Source: Hyphomicrobiales bacterium
GTDB lineage: Bacteria; Pseudomonadota; Alphaproteobacteria; Rhizobiales; Devosiaceae
DNA: 64,000 nucleotides
Assembly (NCBI GenBank): GCA_027487555.1
Contig: JAIYDI010000019.1
Span: forward strand, 186,001 to 250,000
Direction: 5' to 3'
The stretch's first letter is position 1, and each line of letters starts with the position of its first letter. Position numbers and translations under genes: made by a program. The notes below the pieces were generated by a model that was not told the origin of the DNA, did not search any database, and worked only from the letters and a program-made list of their open reading frames with translations. Shown here piece after piece: positions 1 through 8,682 of this stretch.

Positions 1-2059
1 CCGCCTGCGCGCGGGTCGCTTCGGAAATCGCGCTCAACTGCTGGGTATTGTCGCGCACGGCGGAGAGGATGACGGCGAGCTTCCTCGCCGCATCCTCGAC
101 GAGGCGCGAGCCGCCCAGCACTTCCGATTCGCTTTCGGCGATCAGCGCCTTGACGTCAGACGAGGCTTCGGCGGCCGACTGCGCCAGGCGCCGCACTTCG
201 ACTGCCACCACCGCGAAGCCCTTGCCCGCCTCGCCCGCCCGTGCCGCTTCCACCGAGGCGTTGAGCGCGAGCAGATTGGTCTGGAAGGCGATGTCGTCGA
301 TCATGCCGATGATGTTGGAAATCTTGGCGCTCGACTGCGTGATGCGGTTCATCGCGTCGGTGGCCTTGTGCATCACCTGACCGCCCTCGTCGGCCATCTG
401 CGAGGCGGTGCGGGCCTTGGCCGCCGCCTCGCTGGCCTTGCTGGAATTGACCTGCACGGCCTGCGCCAGGCGGGCGATGGTGCCGGAGGTCTCGGAAATG
501 GTCTCGGCCTGCTTCGAGGTACGGGCGCTGAGATCATTGGCGCCCGACAGGATTTCTCCGGTGGCGGAGCGCAGCGCGCTCGACGTGTCGCGCAGCCGCG
601 TGACGATATCCGCAAAACTGTCGGCAGCGCGATTGGTCGAATCCTGCAGGCGTCCGAACAGGCCCTGGTAGTCGCCCTCGACCCGCACCGACAGATCGCC
701 TTCGGCCATGCGGTCCAGCACTTCGGCAGTGGCGCTGGCGCCGCCTTCGACGATGGCGAGCACCGAGTTGATGCCGTCGACGAAGCCCTTGAGTTCCGTC
801 ATCTGCGTGGCGGGTACGCGGGCGGAGAAATCGCCGGCACGGGCGGCTTCCACGGCCTGTGCCACGCCCGTGAGCGTCTGGTCGGCGAGGCGGCGGCGTG
901 CCGCGTCTTCGGCCTGCGCTGCCTGCCGCTCGGCATCGAGGGCGCGGACGGCCTCGCTGTTCGAGCGGAACACCGCGATGGCCTGCGCCATCTGTCCAAG
1001 CTCATGCTTCTGGGCGCTGGTCGCGGCGTCGAGTTCGATATTGAGTTCGCCATCGGCCAGCCGCTGCATCTTGTTCGCCATGGAGCGCAGGGCACGGGAA
1101 AGCTGGCTGGCGAGCACCAGGGCGATACCGATGCCGACGAGGATGGCGAGCGCACCGAAGGCGCCCATGATGGTGCCGGTCTGCTGGGTCTTTGCCGCGC
1201 CTTCCGAGGCCGCATTGGCCTGCATTTCCTGCAGGCGGAGCGAAAGCTGCGTCATCTCGGCATCGAGATTCTTCGCCTGCAGCGCGATGGTGCTCGTCTC
1301 GATATTGACCTTTTGCAGCACCACGCCGCCGAGATTGTTGGCGATCAGCTTGTAGCCGTTGAGCGCAGTCTTGGCCTGCTGGGCATTGTCCTTGAGGTCT
1401 GCCTGGAACAGCACGATCGACAGTCCGTCGATGCGACCCGAGATGTCCTTGTGCAGGTCCTTGACGACTTTCAGGTCATCCGGGTTTTCGCTGAGAATGT
1501 ACCGCTCCGCCTTGCCGATCATGCTGTGCAGCAACGCCGTGATCTGCGACGCCATCTGCACTGTGCTCATGTCGTTGCTGGAGAAGGCCCCCGCGGTGAG
1601 TGCGTCCATTGCGGTGATTGCCCGCTCGCCGACGCTGCGCAGTTGCCCGGCCGATTCAATCTGCGTCTTGTCGAGGGTAACGAGCTGGTCGAAAGCCTTG
1701 GCGAACTGGTCCGACCCCGTCTTGATCAGGTCGAGCGACTCCGTCGCGCCGGCACGGGTGAAACTCTCGATGAGGGCCGGATCGTCGAGCTTCAGCGCTT
1801 CATGCGCCGCCTTGAACGCGTCGGCAGAAGCCTGGTTCGGGGTGGCGAGATAACGCAGTTCGGCAGCCTTCATGGCTTCAAGCCGCTGCAACAGGCCGTT
1901 GAGCTGTACGGTGTCCTCGCTCGCCGTCTTCAGTGTTCCGACCACGCTGCCAACTTGGCTGAGCCCGGTCAATCCGGCCGCGCACACGATAATGAGCAGC
2001 ACGATGAGCGTACCGAAGCCGCCGTAAATCCGTTGCGCAAGGCTAAGGCGAGACAGCAT
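1..2059 (-). CDS. Methyl-accepting chemotaxis protein (3' end outside window)
   Basis: Inner-membrane chemoreceptor that would signal through CheA/CheW. At least 686 residues are visible. They read as a first membrane segment (about residues 14-33), a roughly 260-residue periplasmic sensor region, a second membrane segment (about 296-318), a HAMP region and a second HAMP-like stretch (ADGELNIEL, then AEGDLSVRV). The conserved signalling hairpin follows, with [20 protein letters not shown] and [16 protein letters not shown]. The ligand region is not diagnostic. The ATG is at 2059. The frame is still open at base 1, so the C-terminus is cut by the window edge. No che genes are adjacent. The family call is secure and the ligand unknown. 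Confidence 0.95.
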   Translation of the reverse strand, partial: MLSRLSLAQRIYGGFGTLIVLLIIVCAAGLTGLSQVGSVVGTLKTASEDTVQLNGLLQRLEAMKAAELRYLATPNQASADAFKAAHEALKLDDPALIESFTRAGATESLDLIKTGSDQFAKAFDQLVTLDKTQIESAGQLRSVGERAITAMDALTAGAFSSNDMSTVQMASQITALLHSMIGKAERYILSENPDDLKVVKDLHKDISGRIDGLSIVLFQADLKDNAQQAKTALNGYKLIANNLGGVVLQKVNIETSTIALQAKNLDAEMTQLSLRLQEMQANAASEGAAKTQQTGTIMGAFGALAILVGIGIALVLASQLSRALRSMANKMQRLADGELNIELDAATSAQKHELGQMAQAIAVFRSNSEAVRALDAERQAAQAEDAARRRLADQTLTGVAQAVEAARAGDFSARVPATQMTELKGFVDGINSVLAIVEGGASATAEVLDRMAEGDLSVRVEGDYQGLFGRLQDSTNRAADSFADIVTRLRDTSSALRSATGEILSGANDLSARTSKQAETISETSGTIARLAQAVQVNSSKASEAAAKARTASQMADEGGQVMHKATDAMNRITQSSAKISNIIGMIDDIAFQTNLLALNASVEAARAGEAGKGFAVVAVEVRRLAQSAAEASSDVKALIAESESEVLGGSRLVEDAARKLAVILSAVRDNTQQLSAISEATRAQA

Positions 2060-2145
2060 GAAAAAACCCCCGATTGGCAAATGTCTGCCGGGGACTTTAG
2101 TGTCGAGAGATTGACGAAGCTTTGCCAAGTTCTTGTCGGCAGGCT

Positions 2146-2157
2146 CTTGCCGGCAAG
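2146..2157. repeat. Perfect 12-bp palindrome upstream of the chemoreceptor gene
   Basis: CTTGCCGGCAAG is self-complementary, and the word GCTCTTGCCGG occurs twice in tandem here. It lies in the 278-base gap between infC and the chemoreceptor, about 90 bases before the chemoreceptor ATG. It could be an operator or simply a repeat, and no regulator can be named. Apart from this and the infC hairpin nothing else is seen in the gap. Confidence 0.35.
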
Positions 2158-2308
2158 CTCTTGCCGGAGGAGGTAGTGCCGGCATCATCCGGCCCGACGC
2201 CAGACCATTTCATGCTTCAGCCGAAGCATCGAAACGGTCCGGGTCTCGTTGTTCTGCGCGACCGAACCCAAGGACTGCTGCCACTTGTCCGGCAGGCACC
2301 TGGGGCCG

Positions 2309-2327
2309 CCACCTCGCGTCGAGGTGG
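2309..2327 (-). terminator. Hairpin after infC, possible terminator
   Basis: CCACCTCG and CGAGGTGG form a perfect 8-bp stem with a 3-base loop, 10 bases past the infC stop. There is no clear T-run on the minus strand, so it may be a weak or Rho-assisted terminator. Confidence 0.5.
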
Positions 2328-2337
2328 GCGTGCCGGC

Positions 2338-2874
2338 TCACTTGGGAGCCAGCACCATGACCATCTGCTTGCCCTCTGAGCGGGGCGCCGATTCGACCTT
2401 GGCCTTGGTCTCAAGCTCGGCCTGCACCTTGACGAGCAGCGCCATGCCGAGGTCCTGGTGGGCCATTTCACGGCCACGGAAGCGCAGCGTAACCTTCACC
2501 CGGTCGCCATCCTCGAGGAAGCGGTGTACCGCCTTCATCTTGGTCTGGTAATCGTGGTCGTCGATATTCGGACGCAGCTGGATTTCCTTGACCTCGATGA
2601 CCTTCTGCTTCTTGCGCGCTTCGGCCGCCTTCTTCTGGGCAGCATATTTGAAGCGGCCGAGATCGAGCATCTTGGCAACGGGCGGGGTGGAGTTTGGCGA
2701 AATGATCACCAGATCAAGCCCCTGCTCACGCGCTTCGGCCAAGGCCTCGCGCGTACGGATGACGCCGCGATTGGTCCCTTCGGCGTCGATCAGCTGGATA
2801 TCGGGGCTGGAAATGTCCTCGTTGGATTGCGGCCCATCTTTCTGGGGCGCCAGGGGTCTCATCGGACGACGAAT
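2338..2874 (-). CDS. infC: Translation initiation factor IF-3, probable ATT start
   Basis: IF-3 binds the 30S subunit and checks start-codon pairing. The 178-residue protein shows the N-terminal IF3 domain ([20 protein letters not shown]), the lysine-rich linker ([11 protein letters not shown]) and the C-terminal domain ([30 protein letters not shown]). An internal ATG lies at 2862. Reading four codons further upstream gives ATT-CGT-CGT-CCG, and AAGGA sits 9 bases before that ATT. Non-standard ATT/ATA starts are known for infC and let IF-3 repress its own translation, so the start is placed at 2874. rpmI and rplT are not adjacent. Confidence 0.93.
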   Translation of the reverse strand: MRRPMRPLAPQKDGPQSNEDISSPDIQLIDAEGTNRGVIRTREALAEAREQGLDLVIISPNSTPPVAKMLDLGRFKYAAQKKAAEARKKQKVIEVKEIQLRPNIDDHDYQTKMKAVHRFLEDGDRVKVTLRFRGREMAHQDLGMALLVKVQAELETKAKVESAPRSEGKQMVMVLAPK

Positions 2875-3073
2875 GGCAGGCGATCCTTCAACAATTACCG
2901 AAGCGGCGGGAAATCGCGCTTAAAATCGGGGCGCGGCCCGCATAAGTCAACATCTGAGCACGAAGATTCGCGGGCTTCCGCCCTCGGACAAGACGATTGT
3001 TGGACTGTGTTGCCGTTTGCCCTACGCGTTTGGCGCAGGGTGGCGCCAATTGGGCGAGAGCCGGGGAGCTGGA

Positions 3074-3865
3074 ATGCGTGTCAGCGCAAGGCGGATTGAG
3101 GTGGGCGCCGGCGCCGAGGCGCGCGACATCGCGATTCTGGCGCGGGACGGAAACACGCCGGGGCTGTTCTGGCTCGGTGGCTTCCGCTCGGACATGACGG
3201 GCTCCAAGGCCGAGGCGCTTGACCAACTGGGCGCGGAGCACGGGCTCGCGGTGACCCGATTCGACTATTCCGGCCACGGCAGATCCGGTGGCGATTTCCA
3301 CCGCGGTACCATCAGCCGGTGGCTCGAAGAGGCGCTGGCGGTGCTTTCGACGACGACGGGCCCGCAGGTGGTGATCGGCTCCTCGATGGGCGGCTGGCTC
3401 GCGCTGTTGCTGGCCCGTCACCTCAGACTGCTTGGGACGCAACAGCTCGCCGGGCTGGTGCTGATCGCGCCGGCGACCGACATGACCGAGGACCTGATGC
3501 TGAACGCCATGACGGGGGACGAGCGCGCCGCGCTTGAGCGCGATGGCGTCGTGCTGCAGCCCTCGCAATATGCGTCCGAGCCCTATCCGATCACGCGCGC
3601 CCTGATCGAGGACGGGCGGCAGCACTTGCTGTTCGGCCGCAGCATCGAGGTCGGTTGCCCGGTCGCGATCCTGCAGGGCGGGCAGGATCCGGACGTGCCG
3701 CAGGCCCACACGCTGCGCCTTGTCGAGCACATGCTGCATGACGAGGTGAGCCTGACGCTGGTGCCCGACGGCGATCACCGCCTGAGCCGGCCCGAGGACC
3801 TCGAACTGCTGCGACGCGTCGTGCTGCAGCTGATCGAGGATCGCTCCGCAGCCTTCGCACACTGA
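3074..3865 (+). CDS. Alpha/beta hydrolase (serine esterase/thioesterase-like)
   Basis: Cytoplasmic alpha/beta-hydrolase of 263 residues with a full apparent triad. Ser104 lies in GSSMGG, Asp205 in GGQDPDVP and His235 in DGDHRL. The oxyanion-side FDYSGHGRSGG stretch resembles ABHD10-type thioesterases and esterases. The ATG at 3074 is preferred over an ATG at 3017 because GGGGAG lies just before it and the fold starts soon after. It is the first gene of a same-strand run reaching 6829 and sits 75 bases before the NAT homologue. The substrate cannot be read from the sequence. Confidence 0.85.
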   Translation: MRVSARRIEVGAGAEARDIAILARDGNTPGLFWLGGFRSDMTGSKAEALDQLGAEHGLAVTRFDYSGHGRSGGDFHRGTISRWLEEALAVLSTTTGPQVVIGSSMGGWLALLLARHLRLLGTQQLAGLVLIAPATDMTEDLMLNAMTGDERAALERDGVVLQPSQYASEPYPITRALIEDGRQHLLFGRSIEVGCPVAILQGGQDPDVPQAHTLRLVEHMLHDEVSLTLVPDGDHRLSRPEDLELLRRVVLQLIEDRSAAFAH

Positions 3866-3940
3866 GCGCCGGCGCGGGTTGCCGAAGCCGGAGCCGCCCC
3901 CCATAGTGCCGGCGGGCCCGCGGCGGCGGGGAGGACACAT

Positions 3941-4768
3941 ATGGCGCAAGCGGCCAATATCGACGCCTATTTCGAGCGAATCGGCTTTGCCGGGTCGATC
4001 GCGCCGACCCTCGACACCCTGACAGGGCTGCTGGGGCAGCACCTCGAGGCGATCCCGTTCGAGAATCTTGATCCCCTGATGGGCGTGCCGGTGCGTTTCG
4101 CCCTGCCAAGCATCGAGCACAAGCTGGTTTTCGAACGGCGTGGCGGCCACGGCATCGAGCACAACCTGCTGTTTGCCGCGGTGCTTCGGGAGCTCGACTT
4201 CGAACTGAGCGTACATCCGGCCCATGTGCTGTGGGGTGACGCCGCACAGGCGCAGCCCGAGCCGGACCATCTGGTTCTGGTGGTGGACCTGCCGCAAGGC
4301 GCGTTCCTTGTCGATGCCGGCTTCGGTGGGCGCACGCCGCCGGCCCCCCTGCGGCTCAAGGGCGGGCACCGGCAGGGCAGCATCTTCGAGACCTTCGAGA
4401 TATCGGAGGGCTTGGGCGACTGGCGGGTCGTCGCCGACCTCGGCGCGCGCGTCAGGCCACTCTACCGGTTCCGGCGCGACCCGGTCGACGAGCGGCTGCT
4501 TGCCGAAATCACCGAGCGGATATCGACCCGCGGGCCATTCACCCGCAGGCTGGTGGTCAGCCGGACGCTCAGGAGCGAGCGGTTGATGCTGCGCGATGGC
4601 CTGTTCGTCCGCGTGGTGCCGGGCGATGCCGGTCCGGTCCGCAGCGAAACCAGGATGGCAAAGGTGCAGGAGCTGAAGAACCTGCTTGTCGCGCCGTTCG
4701 GGCTGGTATTGCCCGATGATGCGCGCCTCGACGCGGCGCTTGCCCGTGTCATGGCGGAAAATCGCTGA
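3941..4768 (+). CDS. Arylamine N-acetyltransferase homologue lacking the catalytic cysteine
   Basis: NAT-family protein of 275 residues, the usual family length. NATs move acetyl from acetyl-CoA to arylamines using a Cys-His-Asp triad. The family motif RGGYCFEQN reads RGGHGIEHN here, so Cys becomes Gly71 (codon GGC at 4151-4153). His110 (PDHLVLV) and Asp125 (VDAGFGG) are kept at normal spacing. One base change from TGC would explain the Gly, and the neighbouring Tyr is also changed to His. Classical acetyl transfer therefore looks impossible. It may be inactive, have a non-catalytic role or use another mechanism. AGGA lies a few bases before the ATG, and its stop overlaps the next start (TGATG). 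Confidence 0.85.
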   Translation: MAQAANIDAYFERIGFAGSIAPTLDTLTGLLGQHLEAIPFENLDPLMGVPVRFALPSIEHKLVFERRGGHGIEHNLLFAAVLRELDFELSVHPAHVLWGDAAQAQPEPDHLVLVVDLPQGAFLVDAGFGGRTPPAPLRLKGGHRQGSIFETFEISEGLGDWRVVADLGARVRPLYRFRRDPVDERLLAEITERISTRGPFTRRLVVSRTLRSERLMLRDGLFVRVVPGDAGPVRSETRMAKVQELKNLLVAPFGLVLPDDARLDAALARVMAENR

Positions 4769-5391
4769 TGGCACCGGTGGTGGTGAACCCCGACAATGTT
4801 CGGGAATTCAGGGATTTCCAGGCCTTCTACGATTGGCTGGCCGAACACCACGCGACGGCCGAGGAGGTGTGGATCAAAATCCACAAGCAGGGGTCTGGCC
4901 TCAAGTCGATCACGCCGAAGGAAGCGGTCGACGCCGAACTCTGCTGGGGCTGGGTCGATGGCATCCGCAAGGGGCACGACGACAGGAGCTTCCTGCAGCG
5001 CTATACGCCGCGCCGCAAGGGCAGCGTCTGGAGCCAGGTGAACCGCGCCAATGTCGAGCGGCTGATTGCGGCCGGCCTGATGCAGCCGTCGGGGCAGGCC
5101 GAAGTCGACCGCGCCAAGGCCGATGGCCGGTGGGACGCGGCCTATCGCATCTCGACGAGCGAAGTGCCCGACGACCTCATGGCGGCAATCGCGGCGGAAC
5201 CAGAGGCAAAGGACATGTTCGCACGCCTGAGCTCGCAGAACCGTTTCGCCATGATCTTCCGCACCAATGCGCTGAAAACCGAGGCGGGGCGGAAAAGGAA
5301 GATCGCCGAATTCGTCGCGATGCTTGTGCGCGGCGAGACGATCTATCCGCAGGGCAATGGCAGGAAGAAGACCAATGGAGACGCAGCGTGA
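4768..5391 (+). CDS. YdeI/OmpD-associated family protein
   Basis: Protein of 207 residues with the YdeI (OmpD-associated, bacteriocin-protection) pattern. FYDWLAEHHATAEEVWIKI comes first, then ELCWGWVDGI, RRKGSVWSQVN and the basic tail EAGRKRKIAEFV. The biochemical role of the family is poorly defined. No membrane segments or signal peptide are seen. It is translationally coupled on both sides: its ATG overlaps the NAT stop, and the next gene starts with a GTG inside its last codons. The family is secure and the function is not. Confidence 0.85.
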   Translation: MAPVVVNPDNVREFRDFQAFYDWLAEHHATAEEVWIKIHKQGSGLKSITPKEAVDAELCWGWVDGIRKGHDDRSFLQRYTPRRKGSVWSQVNRANVERLIAAGLMQPSGQAEVDRAKADGRWDAAYRISTSEVPDDLMAAIAAEPEAKDMFARLSSQNRFAMIFRTNALKTEAGRKRKIAEFVAMLVRGETIYPQGNGRKKTNGDAA

Positions 5392-5909
5392 GCGACACGT
5401 ACGTCGCTTTCCTGCGCGGCATCAATCTCGGCAAGCGCAGTGTGAAGAGCCCGGAACTGAAGGCCGCCTATGTGGCCATGGGCTTTACCGAGGTACGGAC
5501 ACTGCTCGCTTCGGGCAATGTGATCTTTTCGGCGGACAGTCGACCAGACCCGCAGGCGCTCGAAGGGGGGTTCAAGGCGGCCTTCGGCTTCGAGTCGGGC
5601 ACGGTGCTGCGCTCGCAAGCCGAGCTGCGGGCGCTGGTCGCCGCCGATCCGTTCAACGGTCGGACCGAGGACGAAAACACCAAGCTCTATGTGACCTTCC
5701 TCGCCGAGCCTCCGCCGAGGCCGCCCGGGCCCAATGCGCTCGCGGGTGATTTCGAACTGGTCAAACAGGCCGATCGCGAGCTATTCATCCTCGCGTTTCG
5801 CCTGCCGACCGGTCGTTTCGGCGCCGGCATGGAGCTGATGCACAAAAGCCTCGGCAAGGCGCTCTGGACCTCGCGCAATTACAATACCGTGCTGAAAGCC
5901 GCCCAATGA
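5388..5909 (+). CDS. DUF1697 family protein
   Basis: The 173-residue protein begins at GTG 5388, overlapping the YdeI stop by 4 bases. The N-terminus YVAFLRGINLGKRSVK and the phrase GFTEVRTLLASGNVIFS are hallmarks of DUF1697. The C-terminus (GAGMELMHKSLGKALWTSRN) also fits. The function of the family is unknown. DUF1697 and YdeI-like genes side by side in one operon suggest a shared but undefined housekeeping or stress role. Confidence 0.88.
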   Translation: MSDTYVAFLRGINLGKRSVKSPELKAAYVAMGFTEVRTLLASGNVIFSADSRPDPQALEGGFKAAFGFESGTVLRSQAELRALVAADPFNGRTEDENTKLYVTFLAEPPPRPPGPNALAGDFELVKQADRELFILAFRLPTGRFGAGMELMHKSLGKALWTSRNYNTVLKAAQ

Positions 5910-6829
5910 TCACAGTGCTCGGTTCCACCAATCTCGACCTGATCGGCACCGTAAGCCGCATCCCCCGGCCCGGGGAAACCGTGCCCGGCGACAGGTTCGC
6001 CTCGGCTGCGGGTGGCAAGGGCGCCAACCAGGCGCTGGCTGCGCGCCGGGCCGGCGCCGAGGTGCGGATGTTCGCCGCAGCAGGTACCGATAGCTTCGCC
6101 GACGAGGCGCTGGCACTGCTCAGGGCCGATGGCGTCGACCTCACTGGTCTCCGCATCGTCGAGGGGCCTACCGGCATCGCCATGATCTTCGTCGATGCCC
6201 ATGGCGAAAACGTCATCGCCATCCTGCCCGGCGCCAATGGCACCATGGGCAAACCCGATGCCGAGCGGGCGCTCGATGGGCTGGGGATCGGCTCGATCCT
6301 GTTGCTGCAGCAGGAAATTCCGCAGGCGGCGACCCGCCACGCGCTGGAACTGGCGCGGGAGAAGGGTGTGATCTCCATTCTCAACACCGCGCCATTCCTC
6401 GATAACACCAAGGACATCGCGGACCTCGCATCCATCCTCGTCGCCAACGAAACCGAGTTCCAGCTTCTGACCGGCGCCGGCCTCGATACGCTCGAAAGCG
6501 CCATGAGCGACTGGGCGAAATCCAACAACCAGACGGTGATCGTGACACTGGGCGCCGACGGCGTGCGCGCCGCAACCCCTGAGCGCAGCTTGTCCGTGCC
6601 CTCGCTGAAGATCGAGCCGGTGGACACAGTCGGCGCTGGCGATACGTTCTGCGGTTATCTCGCCGCAGGGCTCGACCGCGGCCTCGATCTCGAAACGGCG
6701 CTGCGGCAGGCGGCGGTCGCCGGCAGCCTCGCCTGTTTGAAGCCCGGCGCGCAGCCGGCCATCCCCAACCGCGCGGAGGTGGAAGCGGCGCTCGCTGAGC
6801 TCTCGCAGTCGGTTCCCTCTCCCTCATGA
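5906..6829 (+). CDS. rbsK: Ribokinase-like PfkB-family sugar kinase
   Basis: PfkB carbohydrate kinase of 307 residues. The substrate motif GGKGANQALAA is at 36-46, NETE at 181-184 and the anion-hole/base motif DTVGAGDTF at 240-248, with catalytic Asp246. The pattern is closest to ribokinase, which phosphorylates ribose at O5, but no ribose transporter or rbsD is adjacent. The preceding genes are not sugar genes, so the true substrate may differ. Its start overlaps the DUF1697 stop (ATGA). The stop codon lies inside a 14-bp palindrome that may act in termination. Confidence 0.85.
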   Translation: MITVLGSTNLDLIGTVSRIPRPGETVPGDRFASAAGGKGANQALAARRAGAEVRMFAAAGTDSFADEALALLRADGVDLTGLRIVEGPTGIAMIFVDAHGENVIAILPGANGTMGKPDAERALDGLGIGSILLLQQEIPQAATRHALELAREKGVISILNTAPFLDNTKDIADLASILVANETEFQLLTGAGLDTLESAMSDWAKSNNQTVIVTLGADGVRAATPERSLSVPSLKIEPVDTVGAGDTFCGYLAAGLDRGLDLETALRQAAVAGSLACLKPGAQPAIPNRAEVEAALAELSQSVPSPS

Positions 6830-6922
6830 GGGACTTCGAGGGATCAGCGATTGCTCCAGTGCAGCTATCGCCCCGAGAAGGCCATGAGGCCTATGGCCGA
6901 ATGGCGCCGGGCGCATAGCGCC
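6820..6922. repeat. REP-like cluster of hairpins in the rbsK-glycosyltransferase gap
   Basis: Three inverted repeats follow one another: TCCCTCATGAGGGA (6820-6833), GGCCAT-N7-ATGGCC (6880-6898) and GGCGC-N10-GCGCC (6903-6922). The block sits between two convergent genes, so it can serve both as terminators. It resembles the palindromic intergenic elements that recur in alphaproteobacterial genomes. The rest of the 414-base gap (to 7243) holds no gene I can support. Confidence 0.5.
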
Positions 6923-7243
6923 GGGTGAGGGGAGCACCTTGCGCCGACTGAATTTCCGATCAGCTTAGCTCAACCAGCCTGGTTCCAAACAGCCCCGACG
7001 CCCCACATTTACCTTTCGTTCATCCAGACGGACGAGCGGCGGCAAACCTGTGGCAAAATCGTGGCGGGGTCTCCGGACGCAACGGAACCGGAGGCTGCCG
7101 ATCATGGCCCGCACCACGCGAAAGCCCTGATTTTCAACGTTTTTCGGAAACTTATCCCCGCGGTCTGCTGCCATGCGATAATGCCCGCATTGGAGAAGAC
7201 CGGGAGGTATGGAAGCAGCGAAATCAGCCGTTCATCTTGAGCT

Positions 7244-8107
7244 TCAGCTCGGCTTCTGGTGAGCTTCAAAGCGGCGGAGCAGGGGTTCGAGGTTGTCCTC
7301 GAACAGCAGGTCCGGGCGGGTCTGCCGCTCGATGGGATACGCCGCTTCGGCAGCTAGCGAAATGCCGAGGAAGCCCGCGAGCCCCTCGGCCGCATCCGGG
7401 GCGGCAAAGCGATAGTGCCCACCCTCTATGCGGGCGAGCAGCGTGCGCTTCGAGGCGATCATCCTGTCGGTCACGCCCTCGGCATTGCTCATCGAACTCG
7501 ACACCTTGACGTAGTCGTGGAGTGGCGTCCCGAGGTGATAGACCCGGTCGGCCTTCTGCCAGAGCTGCATCAGCAGTTCGAGGTCGGTCATGTTGGTGAG
7601 GTCGAGGTCGTAGCGCGCATCGGTGACGCGCCGATCCCATGCGATCATCGAATCCATCGACAGCGCGGTGAACTTGTAGCGCCCGGGCGTGAGCACCTGG
7701 TCCGGACCGTCGCCGACGAAGCGCAGGTGCTCATAGGCGTCCGTCATCACGTCGAGCGCCGTGGAAACAATCGGGTGGTCCCCGAGCGCCGCAACCGCCC
7801 GCGCGAGCTTCTCGGGCTTCAGGCGGTCGTCGGCATCGAGGATCGCGACATAGGGCGTATCGATGCGGTCGAGCGCGAGGTTGCGCGCCCGCGACGCGCC
7901 GGCGCCGATCCGCCCGGTGGAGAGGAACCGTTGGCGCGGGTCAGCAAGGCCCTGGGACTTGAGGAGCGTTTCGTAGTCATCGCCGTCATCAGCGATGATC
8001 CAGTGCTCCCACTCTGCATGCGTCTGCGCCGTGACGCTCTTTACGGCTTCGCCCAGCCAGCGCGCGGCCCGGAATGCCGGCGTGATTACAGCAACTCGTT
8101 TATCCAA
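7244..8107 (-). CDS. Family 2 glycosyltransferase
   Basis: GT-A fold glycosyltransferase of 287 residues. The fold begins at RVAVITPAFRAARWLGEAV. The nucleotide-binding and metal site is YVAILDADDRL (DxD-type), and a later acidic patch is NMTDLELLMQLW. It would transfer a sugar from a nucleotide donor to an unknown acceptor, possibly surface glycan. The start is uncertain. TTG at 8107 has AGGGG 9 bases upstream and begins right at the fold. An ATG at 8176 and a TTG at 8236 are in frame but lack a good ribosome site and add a basic, non-conserved leader. It is divergent from hsp20. Confidence 0.8.
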   Translation of the reverse strand: MDKRVAVITPAFRAARWLGEAVKSVTAQTHAEWEHWIIADDGDDYETLLKSQGLADPRQRFLSTGRIGAGASRARNLALDRIDTPYVAILDADDRLKPEKLARAVAALGDHPIVSTALDVMTDAYEHLRFVGDGPDQVLTPGRYKFTALSMDSMIAWDRRVTDARYDLDLTNMTDLELLMQLWQKADRVYHLGTPLHDYVKVSSSMSNAEGVTDRMIASKRTLLARIEGGHYRFAAPDAAEGLAGFLGISLAAEAAYPIERQTRPDLLFEDNLEPLLRRFEAHQKPS

Positions 8108-8247
8108 CGCGATAGTCCCCTGGAGCCCTTCGGAGGCACGCCGCTTTCCCTTGAACGGGCCGCTCGGTTTTCCCATATCATGGGCATCGGACGGCGCCAC
8201 TCGAAGACGGGCTGTCCGGATACGTTGCTTGCTCAAGGACGGATCGT

Positions 8248-8667
8248 ATGTCGCGTGTCTCGATGTTCTCGGCTCCCTTCCTGCTTGGCTTCGATGCCTT
8301 TGAGGAAAGGGTCGACCGCCTAGCGCGTGCGGCTGACGGCTATCCGCCCTACAATATCGAACGACGGACCGACGAGGACGGAAGCGAGAGCTTCCTGATC
8401 TCCATCGCTGTGGCGGGCTTTTCCGCCGATGACCTCGAGGTCCTGACCGAGGACAACCAATTGGTCGTCCGTGGCCGCCAGAAGGATGACGAAGCCCGCC
8501 AATACCTGCATCGCGGCATTGCCGCGCGGCAGTTCCAGCGCCAGTTCCTCCTCGCCGAGGGCATGCTGGTCAAGGACGCAATGCTTCGGAACGGCATGCT
8601 GGTCATCGCTGTTGTTCGACCGATTGCCGAGAAGATCGCCAGACGAATTGACATTCGTTCTGCCTAG
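8248..8667 (+). CDS. Small heat-shock protein (Hsp20/IbpA family)
   Basis: Alpha-crystallin chaperone of 139 residues that holds unfolding proteins as oligomers. The N-terminus FLLGFDAFEERVDRL and PPYNIERR is typical of IbpA/HspA proteins. The crystallin core contains ISIAVAGFSADDLEV and LVVRGRQ, and the C-terminal ARRIDI resembles the I-x-I anchor. AAGGA lies 8 bases before the ATG. It is followed 15 bases later by DUF1150, a frequent partner in alphaproteobacteria, so the two are probably one heat-inducible transcript. No ROSE-like thermometer could be checked by eye. Confidence 0.93.
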   Translation: MSRVSMFSAPFLLGFDAFEERVDRLARAADGYPPYNIERRTDEDGSESFLISIAVAGFSADDLEVLTEDNQLVVRGRQKDDEARQYLHRGIAARQFQRQFLLAEGMLVKDAMLRNGMLVIAVVRPIAEKIARRIDIRSA

Positions 8668-8682
8668 AACAAGGGGAACAAA

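Noticed and set aside
368..2176. 602-codon open frame on the plus strand
   Set aside because: It is antisense to the chemoreceptor, whose reading frame has clear family motifs; the plus-strand translation is a GC-rich shadow.
2888..4774. 628-codon open frame on the minus strand
   Set aside because: It runs antisense across the hydrolase and NAT genes, both with recognisable motifs, and its product has no domain.
6965..7174. Possible 69-residue gene in the rbsK-glycosyltransferase gap
   Set aside because: No ribosome site, no recognisable family and no supporting neighbour; the Arg-rich product looks like chance.
7209..7262. 17-codon frame with GGGAGG before its ATG (MEAAKSAVHLELQLGFW)
   Set aside because: The ribosome site is good, but the frame overlaps the end of the convergent glycosyltransferase gene and precedes no plus-strand gene, so a leader role is unlikely.
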